Below are positions 1 to 9,612 of a stretch of DNA of 64,000 bases, one piece after another (the first letter of the stretch is position 1; every line of letters starts with the position of its first letter). Made by a program: the position numbers and the translations under genes. This DNA is from Pseudomonadota bacterium (GTDB lineage: Bacteria > Pseudomonadota > Gammaproteobacteria > Pseudomonadales > Pseudohongiellaceae), in NCBI GenBank assembly GCA_027621405.1, contig JAQCBT010000015.1:1-64000 (forward strand). Direction: 5' to 3'. The notes beneath the pieces are model-generated. The model was not told where the DNA came from. It did not search any database and saw nothing but the letters and a program-made list of their open reading frames with translations.

Positions 1-91
1 CCTGGAGCAAGCTCCATCGTTTCCGCTCGACTTGCATGTGTTAAGCCTGCCGCCAGCGTTCAATCTGAGCCATGATCAAACTCTTCAGTTC
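1..91 (-). rRNA. rrs: 16S ribosomal RNA, 5' end only
   Basis: Read on the minus strand, this is the conserved beginning of bacterial 16S rRNA, including AGAGTTTGATCATGGCTCAG and then the AACGCTGGCGGCAGGC segment. The gene runs off the left edge. The mature 5' end is placed near base 91 by matching the seven bases that precede AGAGTTTG in E. coli. A ribosomal leader and promoter lie just upstream. Confidence 0.97.
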
Positions 92-378
92 AATCTTAAA
101 AGTGGCCATCTTCCTACTGCTATCAGTACAACAAAACCTGATAAGGAGAACGACCACTAAAATAGTGCTCAAAGATTAAGAAACTACTGCTGACTATCTT
201 GCTCAACTCTTCCGAAAAAGAGCCGAACACTATAGATAAGCTTAATAAATAAATTAACGCAGTTGCTTACTTTGAGTGGTTCGTAACCACCCCCAGCGAA
301 ATGCCAGAGGCTGTGAACCTAATTGCTTAGATCCCTGATACCACCTCAGCAAGCACCCACTTCTATTGCTTGATTTAC

Positions 379-390
379 TTTTTAAAGAGC
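379..390 (-). promoter_or_regulatory. boxA-like antitermination site of the rRNA leader
   Basis: On the minus strand the leader reads GGCTCTTTAAAAAGTAAATC. This closely matches the boxA element (TGCTCTTTAAAA) on which Nus factors assemble to make rRNA transcription resistant to termination. It lies about 40 bases downstream of the promoter at 428-455 and about 290 bases before the 16S 5' end, as expected for a leader. Confidence 0.7.
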
Positions 391-427
391 CAAAAAACCC
401 CCGTGCCCCTCGACACAGAGGACGCGT

Positions 428-455
428 ATTATACGCGCGATCAGTGGTTTGGCAA
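428..455 (-). promoter_or_regulatory. rRNA operon promoter (sigma-70)
   Basis: On the minus strand TTGCCA (450-455) and TATAAT (428-433) are separated by exactly 16 bases. A GC-rich discriminator (ACGCGTCC) follows the -10 box, and an A/T-rich stretch precedes the -35 like an UP element (about 470-495). These are the hallmarks of a strong, growth-rate-controlled rRNA P1 promoter. The tyrS stop codon lies only about 90 bases upstream. The remaining bases of 92-545 hold no gene. Confidence 0.8.
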
Positions 456-545
456 GCGGTTGTGAAGATTTTTTTTACTATTTTGAAATAGTCAAAAAAC
501 TCACGATCTTGCCGGGAGAAATTGGTTGAATTTTAACCACTTATC

Positions 546-1835
546 TCAACCAATCTTCAGAAGATGAAACATCTTCTTGCCGCGCCGCAGGATAAAGTAT
601 TTGCCATGAAGGGCCCCTGCCGAAGCGAGCGCGAATTCTACATCATTAATTGTCTGGCCGTTAACATTTACTGCATTATTTCCAATAAATTCTCTGGCCA
701 TCTTGTTGGAGCGGGCCAGCTCCGTCGATACCAGCGCCTCCACTATGCCTGAAGCCCCCGATTCCAGGATGGTACAGGGTAGTCCGTCCAGCTCCAACTG
801 CTGCAGATCGGCCTCGGTAAGCCGGGATAACTCCCCGGAAAACAGGGCTTCACTGATCCTGACTGCGGCATCGAGGCCGGCCTTGCCGTGTAACAGCTCG
901 GTGACTTCCCGTGCCAGGATACCCTGGGCCTCGGGCCGGCCCTGGGCCTGCCTGTCGCTTTCTTCGATATCCTTGATTTCCGCCGGAGACAGGAAGGTAA
1001 AGAAACGCAGGAAATTATAGGCATCGGCATCCGCCACATTCAGCCAGAACTGGTAGAAGGCATAGGGCGAGGTCTTGGTGGGGGATAGCCAGATCGTGCC
1101 ACTCTCGGACTTGCCGAATTTGGAACCATCGGCCTTGGTGATCAGGGGCGTGGTGAGCCCGTATACCTGTGCCTGGTGCAGGCGCCGGGTCAGATCGATG
1201 CCCCCTGTGATATTGCCCCACTGGTCACTGCCACCCACCTGCAGGGTGCAGTTGTAGCGCCGGTGCAATTCGGCGAAATCGTAAGATTGCAGCAACATGT
1301 AGCTGAATTCGGTAAAGGAGATGCCTTCCCCTTCCCGCTCCAGCCGTTGTTTCACCGATTCTTTCTGGATCATGGCATTGACGGCGAAATGCTTGCCTAC
1401 GTCTCGTAAGAAGCCCAGGACGCTGTAGTTCTCGGTCCAGTCCAGGTTATTGGCCAGAATCGCCGAGTTATCGCCGCATTCGAAGTCCAGGAACTGGCTC
1501 AGCTGGGGTTTCAGCCGCTCCACCCATTCCCGCACAATATCTTCGGAATTGAGGCTGCGCTCGCTGGCCTTGAAGCTGGGATCACCGATTAGACCTGTGG
1601 CGCCACCCACCAGGGCGATTGGCTTGTGGCCCGCCATCTGGAATCGCTTGAGCACCAGTAGAGGCACCATGCTGCCCACATGCAGGCTCTCGGCGGTGGG
1701 ATCGAAGCCACAATAGACCGTGCGCGAACCAGTTTTCAGATGTTCACGCAATTCATCCCCACCCGCGAGCTGCACAAGCAAGCCACGGGCATCCAGGTCT
1801 TCCACAATATCGGTAGTCGACGCCGCCATTTCCAC
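546..1835 (-). CDS. tyrS: Tyrosine--tRNA ligase
   Basis: Cytoplasmic enzyme that charges tRNA-Tyr with tyrosine using ATP. The 429-residue length fits bacterial TyrRS. The class I HIGH-type signature is HVGS (residues 52-55), the KMSKS-type loop is KFGKS (239-243), and the C-terminal 70 residues form an S4 RNA-binding domain ending [11 protein letters not shown]. The start is taken as GTG at 1835, which has AGG six bases upstream; an in-frame ATG lies two codons later. It is divergent from the peptidase gene at 2092 and points at the rRNA operon, an order also seen in Pseudomonas. A weak inverted repeat (521-529 with 546-554) overlaps the stop codon and may be its terminator. Confidence 0.97.
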   Translation of the reverse strand: MEMAASTTDIVEDLDARGLLVQLAGGDELREHLKTGSRTVYCGFDPTAESLHVGSMVPLLVLKRFQMAGHKPIALVGGATGLIGDPSFKASERSLNSEDIVREWVERLKPQLSQFLDFECGDNSAILANNLDWTENYSVLGFLRDVGKHFAVNAMIQKESVKQRLEREGEGISFTEFSYMLLQSYDFAELHRRYNCTLQVGGSDQWGNITGGIDLTRRLHQAQVYGLTTPLITKADGSKFGKSESGTIWLSPTKTSPYAFYQFWLNVADADAYNFLRFFTFLSPAEIKDIEESDRQAQGRPEAQGILAREVTELLHGKAGLDAAVRISEALFSGELSRLTEADLQQLELDGLPCTILESGASGIVEALVSTELARSNKMAREFIGNNAVNVNGQTINDVEFALASAGALHGKYFILRRGKKMFHLLKIG

Positions 1836-2091
1836 AAATAACCTAAGAATATTCTAATTTTTGCCGACCCAAGCAAGAGGGCCGGAGTTATCGATTGATA
1901 ACGGACGCAGATTTTACACTAATGCGCCGGCCAGCGTGAAAAAACGACTGGCAGCTTCCAGTTGTGGCCTTGAGACCGAAAATTATCGTTGCTGGAAAGC
2001 GAAAGTCTCATGCTATATTCTCGCGCGTTCGGAACCGACGTCGGTAAAAAAAGAAACCGGAACTAAATAAGAAAATCGTTGTTTAATAGTC

Positions 2092-3483
2092 GTGGCGTTA
2101 ATCGAATACATCAGGCACTTTGTGAGGAAGTACTATCCTCAGGACCACCTGTATCTAGCGGGAGGCATGCTTGGCGTAGTCGTGCTTCTTCTATTCCTGC
2201 CCGATAACGACGAGAAGGGGGCAACTGTCACTTCTCAGACCCAGATTGCGATACCGGTGCAGTTGACAGAAAGCAGGGCCGACACCCCGCCAGATTATGA
2301 AATCGATGATTTCGTGGTTCCGTCGCAACCTCAAAGTGCGCCGATCGCCGACACCATCGTTCCCGCTGCGCAGTGGCAGAACGTGGAAGTGAAGAGTGGT
2401 GACAATCTCTCCGCCATTTTCAGCAAGGTAGGCCTCTCGGACCAGGATTTGTTTCGGGTTCTGAATAGTAGCGAAGAGGCTTCCGTACTCAATCGGCTCT
2501 ATCCTGGCTATCAACTGGACTTCATGATTCCCGAACAGGGCGAACTGGAGCAGTTACGAGTCTTCAAGTCACCGCTGGAAGGCTACCTGTTCACCCGCAG
2601 CGACACCGGCTATGCCGTTGAGACCATTCTCAAGGAAGCCGAGCTGCGCCAATCGTTCAAGGTAGGTACCATCGCCGACAGCCTGTTCATGGCGGGACAG
2701 GCAGAAAACATCCCGGCTGTACACATAATGGAGATGGCCAACATCTTCGGCGGTGTTATCGATTTCATTCTCGACCCTCGCGCCGGTGATCAGTTCAGCA
2801 TTCTCTATGAAGAGCAATATCTGGATGGCGAGTTCATCGGTACCGGTGAAATCCTGGCCACCCAGTACACTAACCAGGGCACTACCTACACCGCGGTACG
2901 TTATACAGATGAAGAAGGCGAAGTTGGGTTCTACAACCCCGAGGGCGAGAGCATGCGCAAGGCATTCCTGCGCAACCCTCTCGACGTCTTCCGCATCAGC
3001 TCCAACTTCAATCCCAACCGCCGCCACCCGATCCTCAATACCATCCGCGCTCACAAGGGCACCGACTACGCTGCACCCACCGGCACACCAGTTCGCGCTA
3101 CCAGCGATGGACGTGTGACCTGGGCCGCGCGCAACGGCTCCTTCGGTAACCTGGTCGTGCTCAAGCACACCGGCGGTTTCGAAACCAAGTACGCCCACCT
3201 ATCCCGATACGCCGTCCGCAAGGGCGACCGGGTACGACAGGGTGAAGTCATCGGCTACGTGGGCGCCACCGGCGGAGCTACCGGCCCACATCTGCATTAC
3301 GAATTCCTCATGAGCGGTGTACACCAGAACCCCCGCACCGTGCATGACAGGCTTCCCAAGGCTGAATCCATCGAGTCCGCCGAAATGGACCGCTTCCGCA
3401 GCCAGACTGCTGGCCTGCTACAGCAATTCAGTAACCTGAATAATTCCCTGTTTCTTACTATCAATCAGCCCAGCGCCGATTAA
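2092..3483 (+). CDS. Membrane-anchored M23 (LytM) peptidoglycan endopeptidase with LysM-like domain
   Basis: Predicted periplasmic murein DD-endopeptidase of the MepM type, which cuts peptide cross-links so new glycan can be inserted. It has 463 residues: a short cytoplasmic start, one membrane segment (about 21-36), an OapA/LysM-like region (about 95-145), and a C-terminal M23 domain. The zinc motifs are HKGTD (near 320) and HLH (400-402). It starts with GTG. The anmK gene begins two bases after its stop, so the two are probably co-transcribed; both act in cell-wall turnover. The tyrS-peptidase-anmK order matches Pseudomonas. Confidence 0.9.
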   Translation: MALIEYIRHFVRKYYPQDHLYLAGGMLGVVVLLLFLPDNDEKGATVTSQTQIAIPVQLTESRADTPPDYEIDDFVVPSQPQSAPIADTIVPAAQWQNVEVKSGDNLSAIFSKVGLSDQDLFRVLNSSEEASVLNRLYPGYQLDFMIPEQGELEQLRVFKSPLEGYLFTRSDTGYAVETILKEAELRQSFKVGTIADSLFMAGQAENIPAVHIMEMANIFGGVIDFILDPRAGDQFSILYEEQYLDGEFIGTGEILATQYTNQGTTYTAVRYTDEEGEVGFYNPEGESMRKAFLRNPLDVFRISSNFNPNRRHPILNTIRAHKGTDYAAPTGTPVRATSDGRVTWAARNGSFGNLVVLKHTGGFETKYAHLSRYAVRKGDRVRQGEVIGYVGATGGATGPHLHYEFLMSGVHQNPRTVHDRLPKAESIESAEMDRFRSQTAGLLQQFSNLNNSLFLTINQPSAD

Positions 3484-3485
3484 GC

Positions 3486-4598
3486 ATGAAGAGTAACAAC
3501 GAGCTATACATTGGGCTGATATCCGGCACCAGTGTGGACGGCGTCGATTGTGTGTTGGTTCATTTCAATAACGCGATGCCGGAGCTTATTGCCACTCACT
3601 CCCACCCTATTCCCGGCCAGCTAAGAACTTCCATACTCGAGCTGTGCAAGGACGAATCCGGAAATCTTCGACAGCTGGGAACGGTAAGCCAGCAACTGGG
3701 TGAATTATTTGCCGATGCGGCAAATGCGGTGCTGGCAGAATCCGGTCACAAGGCCGAAGAAGTCACTGCCATTGGCAGTCATGGCCAGACCGTGTGGCAT
3801 GAGCCGAACAGCGAGCACCCATTTACCCTGCAGATAGGCGACCCCAACACCATCGCCCAGCGCACTGGTATCACAACCATCGCTGACTTACGTGGCCGCG
3901 ACATGGCGGCGGGTGGACAGGGCGCACCCCTCGCCCCGCTTCTACATCGCAATGTCTTCCATTCGCCGGATGTTGATCGCGCCATCGTTAATATAGGCGG
4001 CTTCGGCAATATCACCGCCCTGCCCAGAACCGGGGCTTGCCTGGCCTTCGACACCGGTCCGGGCAATGTGCTGATGGATTACTGGATAGAGAAGAACAGG
4101 CAGGAGAATTTCGATCGCAATGGCGAATGGGCCGCAAGCGGGCTGCTCAGCCTGGAGCTTCTGAATCTTCTGCTGGCCGAGGATTACTTTACCCGACCAC
4201 CTCCGAAGAGCACCGGTCGGGAATTGTTTAACGGTAACTGGCTGGAAGCACGACTGTCGCAGTTAAGCACGCCACTCGCCGCGGAGGATGTGCAAGCTAC
4301 CCTGGTCACCTTCACAGCGAGCACGATCGTGAGCGACCTTGCACGCTATGCAGCGGCGCAGGAGGTCTATGTGTGTGGTGGTGGCGCCCACAACGGCAGG
4401 TTGATGGAAGAGATCAGCAAGCTGGCCAGCGATATCTCGGTGCACAGCACCGAAAAACTGGGTATGAGCCCGGATTGGGTGGAAGCCATCGCCTTCGCCT
4501 GGATGGCGCAACAGACTCTCGCAGGAAAGCCCATCGACACCGGTGACTTCACTGGCGCTACCAGGCCGGTCATCCTGGGCGGAATCTACCTTGGTTAG
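3486..4598 (+). CDS. anmK: Anhydro-N-acetylmuramic acid kinase
   Basis: Phosphorylates and opens 1,6-anhydro-MurNAc released by lytic transglycosylases, returning it to the amino-sugar pool as MurNAc-6-phosphate. The 370-residue length is typical. Family signatures visible are [12 protein letters not shown] near the N terminus, [26 protein letters not shown] and VCGGGAHNG near residue 295, all parts of the ASKHA nucleotide fold. It starts two bases after the M23 peptidase gene. Its TAG stop overlaps the opposing erpA stop, so the two genes share four bases tail to tail. Confidence 0.96.
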   Translation: MKSNNELYIGLISGTSVDGVDCVLVHFNNAMPELIATHSHPIPGQLRTSILELCKDESGNLRQLGTVSQQLGELFADAANAVLAESGHKAEEVTAIGSHGQTVWHEPNSEHPFTLQIGDPNTIAQRTGITTIADLRGRDMAAGGQGAPLAPLLHRNVFHSPDVDRAIVNIGGFGNITALPRTGACLAFDTGPGNVLMDYWIEKNRQENFDRNGEWAASGLLSLELLNLLLAEDYFTRPPPKSTGRELFNGNWLEARLSQLSTPLAAEDVQATLVTFTASTIVSDLARYAAAQEVYVCGGGAHNGRLMEEISKLASDISVHSTEKLGMSPDWVEAIAFAWMAQQTLAGKPIDTGDFTGATRPVILGGIYLG

Positions 4599-4948
4599 AT
4601 AGAGAAGGACGAACCACAACCGCAGGTCGTGGTAGCCATTGGGTTATTGACGATGAAGCGGGATCCTTCCAGGCCTTCCACATAATCGATTTTAGAACCC
4701 ACCAGGTATTGGTAACTCAGCGGATCCACCACGAGGGCAGCTCCCTTGTTCTCGATCACCGTGTCGTCTTCTTTCACGTCTTCCTCGAAGGCGAAGCCGT
4801 ACTGGAAACCGGAGCAACCGCCGCCGGTCACGAACACGCGTAACTTCAGCTTGTCGTTCCCTTCCTCGGTGATCAGGCTATGTACCTTGTTCGCCGCATT
4901 GTCGGTGAAGGTCATGGCGACAGGGTCTACGGTTTGAACTACTGACAT
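4595..4948 (-). CDS. erpA: A-type iron-sulfur cluster insertion protein ErpA
   Basis: A-type carrier that delivers Fe-S clusters to target enzymes; in E. coli it is needed for isoprenoid synthesis enzymes. It has 117 residues and the three invariant ligands: Cys45 in [11 protein letters not shown], and Cys109 and Cys111 in TTCGCGSSF at the C terminus. The long N-terminal lead [14 protein letters not shown] is more like ErpA than IscA. It is convergent with anmK, sharing four bases at the stop codons. Bactofilin lies upstream on the same strand. Confidence 0.94.
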   Translation of the reverse strand: MSVVQTVDPVAMTFTDNAANKVHSLITEEGNDKLKLRVFVTGGGCSGFQYGFAFEEDVKEDDTVIENKGAALVVDPLSYQYLVGSKIDYVEGLEGSRFIVNNPMATTTCGCGSSFSI

Positions 4949-5102
4949 GGGCTTCTCGAATAAATCCTATGAGTGGCTGGCCCGCAAGATATGGGGCCTG
5001 TGTCCAGAATTTAAATAATAACACAGGAAAACAGTCGGGTATTATACCCCAATTCGCCAGGAACCGGTAAATACCGGCTATCCTGCCGCAGGCCCTGCTG
5101 GG

Positions 5103-5552
5103 TTAGTCCTGCTCGACTGAGCTACTCTCGAAGGCCAGTTTGTGTTTGTCGCTATTGGCGAGGCGCTTGGTCTCGGACTGGTTGGAACCGATATGCATCA
5201 GGTTGCCGTTCACCTCGGAACCCATGACCATTTCGATTAAGTTGTAGTAGACGTTACCCATCACAGTTGCCTTGGCGGCGAGTTCGATGTGAGTTGCGGA
5301 GCGCACGTCACCCTGTACAAGCCCATTGATAATGACCGAAGGCACACAGATTTCACCCTCCACAGCACCTTTCTCTGCCACCCGAATCAAGGCCTTGGAA
5401 TCGTCTTCGGCGTAGATGTTGCCTTTAACCCGCCCTTCGATAATCAGCTCACCGCTGAAATGGATATCGCCGACGATTTCCGTCGAACGGGAAACGAGTG
5501 TATGTGCATTGGATGAAGATGTCGCGACCGTGTCGCTGCTCTTGCCAAACAT
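5103..5552 (-). CDS. Bactofilin (polymer-forming cytoskeletal protein)
   Basis: A 149-residue bactofilin. Such proteins self-assemble into nucleotide-free filaments that position envelope machinery. The core (about 25-120) is a right-handed beta-helix of short hydrophobic repeats such as GDIHFSGELIIEGRVKGNIY and VVQGDVR-type turns. The flanking tails are polar and unstructured, as usual. It sits downstream of the gene at 5638 on the same strand, which encodes a coiled-coil membrane protein; this pair next to erpA and argC is typical of Pseudomonas relatives. Its precise cellular role cannot be told from the sequence. Confidence 0.9.
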   Translation of the reverse strand: MFGKSSDTVATSSSNAHTLVSRSTEIVGDIHFSGELIIEGRVKGNIYAEDDSKALIRVAEKGAVEGEICVPSVIINGLVQGDVRSATHIELAAKATVMGNVYYNLIEMVMGSEVNGNLMHIGSNQSETKRLANSDKHKLAFESSSVEQD

Positions 5553-5637
5553 CCCTGGTTCTCCTGATGGTCTGTTCTTGTTTCAATGAATCGGATTGAG
5601 GAGTCAATGCGCGATGGAATTGGAGTGTAATCCCGCA

Positions 5638-6384
5638 CTATTCACCTTCAACAACCCAGCTGAAATCCTGGTTCAGGGTTTTCACTACCGGTTCCATGGA
5701 CGCTGCCGCGATCTGGATACGATCCGGCGTAAAGCCTTCCGGGAGTTCCAATACCCCTTCTATATTCTGGAAAAACTTGAAGCGCAGGCGGATGTCCAGT
5801 TCATCTTCGTCACTGGAAACATCCCGCAGTGAATACACAACCTGCTCATTATCCTGTTGGCCGACGATGTTTATGTTCACATGGCCTAACAAGAAAGTAT
5901 CACCATCGGCGTCTTCCTGGCGCATGACCAGCTTGTAGCGAAAGCGCCCCGCCTGGGCCGTGGCCGAAATATCAAACTGGCCGATCACGAGGCCAGTATC
6001 TTCGGTTTCTTCCGACACCACCTGGCGATAGAAGACGATGTCTTCCTCGAGCTGCGCAACCCGTTCACGTAGGGTGCGAATCGTCGACTGCACTTCCTCC
6101 GTCGCGCGCTGGTCCATCATCGACGAACGATCCAGAATTGCGATCTGCCGTTTCAGTTCCGCATTCTCTGTCTGCACGGTTTGCAGATCGGCCAGTAATT
6201 CGGCACGGTCCGCCTGTATAGTCTCCTGGGACAACATGGTCTTGTAATAGCCGTAGGCCCAACCACCCAGTGCACTCGCCAATACTCCCAGCAGCACCGC
6301 GGCGGTAAATAGGGCACGGCGCCGTGGGCGGTGGGGCACCACGATCATTCGTTCCTGCTTACTGCCTTTCACTACGTTTGGCAT
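5638..6384 (-). CDS. DUF6776-like membrane protein with coiled coil
   Basis: A 248-residue protein of unknown function. It has a basic cytoplasmic start (RPRRRALF), one membrane segment (about 27-47), a coiled coil of heptads (about 55-115), and a C-terminal beta-rich domain (about 125-240) that should face the periplasm. It resembles the conserved unnamed protein found beside argC and bactofilin in Pseudomonas-like genomes. The topology and the neighbouring bactofilin suggest an envelope-scaffold partner, which is inference only. The gene ends 85 bases before the bactofilin start and may share its transcript. Confidence 0.7.
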   Translation of the reverse strand: MPNVVKGSKQERMIVVPHRPRRRALFTAAVLLGVLASALGGWAYGYYKTMLSQETIQADRAELLADLQTVQTENAELKRQIAILDRSSMMDQRATEEVQSTIRTLRERVAQLEEDIVFYRQVVSEETEDTGLVIGQFDISATAQAGRFRYKLVMRQEDADGDTFLLGHVNINIVGQQDNEQVVYSLRDVSSDEDELDIRLRFKFFQNIEGVLELPEGFTPDRIQIAAASMEPVVKTLNQDFSWVVEGE

Positions 6385-6417
6385 CCAGAGATCTCCGTTA
6401 AACGGCTGAACCCAGCA

Positions 6418-7461
6418 TCAGGGTAGTAATGCAATGGTCTCCAGACCGCTGGTTTCATCGATACCACACATGATATTGAGGTTCTGGATAGCTTGTCCGG
6501 AAGCGCCCTTGACCAGATTGTCCTCAGCGGCCAGCACCACTACCGTGTCCGTCTCAGCCGAGTAAGTGACTGAAATTGTGCACTTATTTGATCCTTTGAC
6601 ATCGCGGGTGGCGGGGAGTTCACCCTGCGCAAGCACGTCGACAAAGGGTTCTTTAGCATAGCGGTCGTCAAAAATTGATTGCAACTGTTCAATTGTGACA
6701 GAGATTCCAGTTCTTACCGGCGCGTAGAGCGTGGCCAGGATGCCGCGCACCATGGGAGTAAGATGGGGAATGAAGGTAAGGCCAACCTTCTCCCCGGCAG
6801 CATTGGCCAGGCCCTGGCAGATTTCCGGATGATGCCGGTGACCGGCCACGCCGTAAGCGCGAATCGATTCCGTCGCTTCGCACAAGAGATAATCTTCCAC
6901 GGCCTTGCGCCCTGCTCCACTGACCCCAGACTTGGCATCGGCGATCAGGCGCGTGCTGTCCACCAGGCCATTTTCCAGTAGTGGCAACATGCCCAGTTGC
7001 ACGGCGGTCGGGTAACAGCCGGGTACGGCGATAAGCTGTGCGTCTCTAATCGCTTCCCGATTAACCTCGGGTAATCCATAGACTGCCATTTCCACCAATT
7101 CGGGGCTGGTATGGGGAGTCTTGTACCACTTCTCCCACAGGGCGACGTCCTTGATCCGAAAATCGGCCGAGAGATCGATGACTCTCACTCCCTTCTCCAG
7201 CAATTCGGCGGCGGTATTCATGGCAACCGTATGCGGCGTGGCATAGAACACAAAGTCGCAGGCCTCGAGATCATTCGTATCGGGGGCGCTGAACTCAAGG
7301 TCCACATGACCGCGCAGGTTGGGAAAATGGCTGGACACAGCCTTGCCCTGCATCTCTCGCGAGGTCACCACCTTCAGCTCCACATCTTTGCGAGGAGCGA
7401 GCAGGCGCAGCAGTTCGACGCCGGTATAGCCCGTTGCACCGATAATGCCTACTTTGATCAT
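6418..7461 (-). CDS. argC: N-acetyl-gamma-glutamyl-phosphate reductase
   Basis: NADPH-dependent reductase of arginine biosynthesis, converting N-acetylglutamyl phosphate to the semialdehyde. The 347-residue length is normal. It has the dinucleotide-binding start [15 protein letters not shown], the catalytic cysteine in [13 protein letters not shown], and the conserved GVSGAGR and AGHRHHPEI segments. It lies just upstream of the 5638 gene on the same strand and is divergent from hemJ with about 290 bases between them. Those bases hold no recognisable gene and must carry both promoters. Confidence 0.97.
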   Translation of the reverse strand: MIKVGIIGATGYTGVELLRLLAPRKDVELKVVTSREMQGKAVSSHFPNLRGHVDLEFSAPDTNDLEACDFVFYATPHTVAMNTAAELLEKGVRVIDLSADFRIKDVALWEKWYKTPHTSPELVEMAVYGLPEVNREAIRDAQLIAVPGCYPTAVQLGMLPLLENGLVDSTRLIADAKSGVSGAGRKAVEDYLLCEATESIRAYGVAGHRHHPEICQGLANAAGEKVGLTFIPHLTPMVRGILATLYAPVRTGISVTIEQLQSIFDDRYAKEPFVDVLAQGELPATRDVKGSNKCTISVTYSAETDTVVVLAAEDNLVKGASGQAIQNLNIMCGIDETSGLETIALLP

Positions 7462-7747
7462 CGCTCTCTCCTTTTCATCTGTGTGGGTTGTTGGGATTGG
7501 CAGACTCGCTTGCCAGTGAGTGAGCTAGCAACCGAGACTGTAGCGCGAGCCCTAAAACGGGAGCGCAATCTTACACGGCGACGCCCGGAATTCCAACAAT
7601 CGAGGGGAATTCAACTATCAAATCAATGCGTTAAGTCAATTTCACCGGAAGTTCGACAGCATCAAGACATCATTGGAGAGCTGTGGTAGCTTCTCTCTTC
7701 CTTATCAAAACGCCGATGGCTCGCCATCGGGAAACAACGTCAGTTCC

Positions 7748-8173
7748 ATGCTCTGGGTTAAAGCCTTCCACATCGTCTTTGTCGTCTGTTGGTTCGCCGG
7801 CCTGTTTTACCTGCCGCGACTCTTCGTCTATCACGCCATGAGTGAAGATCAGGTCAGCAAGGATCGCTTCGTCATCATGGAACGCAAACTGTTCTGGGGT
7901 ATCACCACCCCGTCCGCCATTGCCACGATCGCTTTTGGCAGCTGGCTGCTTATTGGCAACTGGGGCTATTTCATGGCCTGGTGGTGGATGCACGTTAAAC
8001 TGGGGCTGGTAGTCTTGCTTCTCGTTTACCACGGCTACTGCTGGTGGTATATGAAGAAGCTCAGGGAAGACAGCAGCCAGAAGACCCACGTGTTCTTCCG
8101 CGTGTTCAATGAATTGCCTGTTTTCCTTCTCATCGGCATTGTCATCCTCATCGTCGTAAAGCCTGTCCTGTGA
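7748..8173 (+). CDS. hemJ: HemJ-type protoporphyrinogen IX oxidase
   Basis: Inner-membrane enzyme that oxidises protoporphyrinogen IX in haem synthesis (UPF0093/CopD-like family). The 141 residues form four membrane segments and begin with the highly conserved MLWVKAFHIVFVV, followed by WFAGLFYLPRLFVYHA with its conserved histidine. This ATG is chosen over an upstream in-frame one at 7673 because family members start here. The TGA stop overlaps the GTG start of thiD (GTGA), which indicates translational coupling. hemL is three genes downstream, so two haem-pathway genes share this stretch. Confidence 0.92.
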   Translation: MLWVKAFHIVFVVCWFAGLFYLPRLFVYHAMSEDQVSKDRFVIMERKLFWGITTPSAIATIAFGSWLLIGNWGYFMAWWWMHVKLGLVVLLLVYHGYCWWYMKKLREDSSQKTHVFFRVFNELPVFLLIGIVILIVVKPVL

Positions 8174-8961
8174 ATCCCGGAAAACCTACAGTCATGTGCT
8201 TTTCCGGGCTGGATCCCACCGGCGGCGCAGGTATTCAGGCGGACATTGAAACCGTGTTCAGCCTGGGTTGTCACTGTGCCCCAATCATTACGGTGCTAAC
8301 CGCCCAGAACACACAGAATGCCCTGAGTCAGTCACCGACTGATGCTGCATTGCTGGTGCAGCAGGCTCGAGCTGTGCTGGAGGACACGCCGGTACAGTGC
8401 TTCAAGATCGGACTGGTAAGCAGCGTCGAAGCCATCGAAGTCATCCACACCATACTCAAAGACTACTCTTCGATCCCGGTCGTGCTGGATCCTGTTCTCA
8501 GCGCCGGCGGTGGCTATGCGTTCAATGACGAGGAGGTATTGGATGCCATTAAACAGCTACTGATACCGCTTACTACCATCCTCACACCCAATACCGAGGA
8601 GATAATGAAGCTTGCACCCACCTCGGACAATGTGGATGCCTGTGCGAATGAACTTCTGGAAGTAGGAGCAGACCATATCCTGCTGACAGGCACCCATGCG
8701 CAGACACCCGGTGTGGAAAACAAACTGTACTCTCTGCACCAGGAAGCAACCGTGTTTAACTGGCCCAGATTGGAACCCAGCTTCCATGGATCCGGTTGTA
8801 CCCTCGCAGCAGCCATCGCGGCAAACCTCGCTCATCACCTGACTGTGAGGGAAGCCATTCAGCAGGCGCAGCGATTCACCTGGGAAGCACTGAGCCATGG
8901 CTATCGCAGTGGCTTTGGTCAGCATATTCCCGACCGCAGTTTCTGGAAAAATCAAAAGTAA
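8170..8961 (+). CDS. thiD: Hydroxymethylpyrimidine/phosphomethylpyrimidine kinase
   Basis: Makes HMP pyrophosphate for thiamine synthesis by two successive phosphorylations. The 263-residue ribokinase-fold protein shows SGLDPTGGAGIQADI near the start, VLDPVLSAGGG, TPNTEEI and the C-terminal GSGCTLAAAIAANLA anion-hole/catalytic segment. It starts at a GTG that overlaps the hemJ stop and is followed five bases later by thiE, so the three genes are almost certainly one transcript. No TPP riboswitch was recognised upstream. Confidence 0.94.
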   Translation: MNPGKPTVMCFSGLDPTGGAGIQADIETVFSLGCHCAPIITVLTAQNTQNALSQSPTDAALLVQQARAVLEDTPVQCFKIGLVSSVEAIEVIHTILKDYSSIPVVLDPVLSAGGGYAFNDEEVLDAIKQLLIPLTTILTPNTEEIMKLAPTSDNVDACANELLEVGADHILLTGTHAQTPGVENKLYSLHQEATVFNWPRLEPSFHGSGCTLAAAIAANLAHHLTVREAIQQAQRFTWEALSHGYRSGFGQHIPDRSFWKNQK

Positions 8962-8966
8962 CCAGC

Positions 8967-9593
8967 ATGAAATTTTCAGGAATCTATGCCATTACAGATG
9001 ATGCTCTGTTACCGGCGGAGCAGTTATTACACAAGGTCGAGCTGGCTCTGCGGGCGGGTATTGCCTTGTTGCAGTACCGCAGTAAGACAGCAACCCGGGA
9101 GTCCAAGCAACATATCGCTTCTGAACTCGCCCTTTTATGCGCCTCCTATCAGGTGCCTCTGCTGATAAATGATGATCCGCAGCTGGCTCTGGAATCCGGA
9201 GCCCAGGGGGTCCACCTGGGCCAGAGCGATGGCGATATCAAAGCCACGAGAAAACTACTGGGCTCTGATGCAATCATCGGTGTCACCTGCCATGCCAGCC
9301 TGGAAAAGGCACAGATCGCAGAAGCCGTGGGCGCGGACTATGTGGCCTTCGGGCGCTTCTTCCCCTCCTCGACCAAACCCGAGGCGCCACCGGCAGAACT
9401 GACACTGCTTGGGGAAGCGAAACAAAAACTAACACTTCCAATAGTTGCTATCGGCGGCATCAACCCTGAAAATGGCGCCTCTGCGATAGCAGCAGGCGCA
9501 GATATGCTGGCTGTCATCCACTCCCTGTTCGGAGAATCCGATGTCAGCGCCAATGCCGCCAGGCTAGTAAGCCTGTTTCGAAACAATCAATAA
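8967..9593 (+). CDS. thiE: Thiamine-phosphate synthase
   Basis: Joins HMP pyrophosphate and thiazole phosphate to give thiamine phosphate. It is a 208-residue TIM barrel with IYAITDD at the start, [46 protein letters not shown] and [12 protein letters not shown], all standard ThiE motifs. The start ATG is five bases after the thiD stop; upstream in-frame codons belong to the thiD overlap and are unlikely to be used. hemL follows 19 bases downstream. Confidence 0.96.
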   Translation: MKFSGIYAITDDALLPAEQLLHKVELALRAGIALLQYRSKTATRESKQHIASELALLCASYQVPLLINDDPQLALESGAQGVHLGQSDGDIKATRKLLGSDAIIGVTCHASLEKAQIAEAVGADYVAFGRFFPSSTKPEAPPAELTLLGEAKQKLTLPIVAIGGINPENGASAIAAGADMLAVIHSLFGESDVSANAARLVSLFRNNQ

Positions 9594-9612
9594 CAAATCA
9601 CACAGTGGATTA

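Noticed and set aside
1861..2070. Open frame between tyrS and the M23 peptidase gene
   Set aside because: It lies in the divergent promoter region, starts with a rare codon and has no recognised product.
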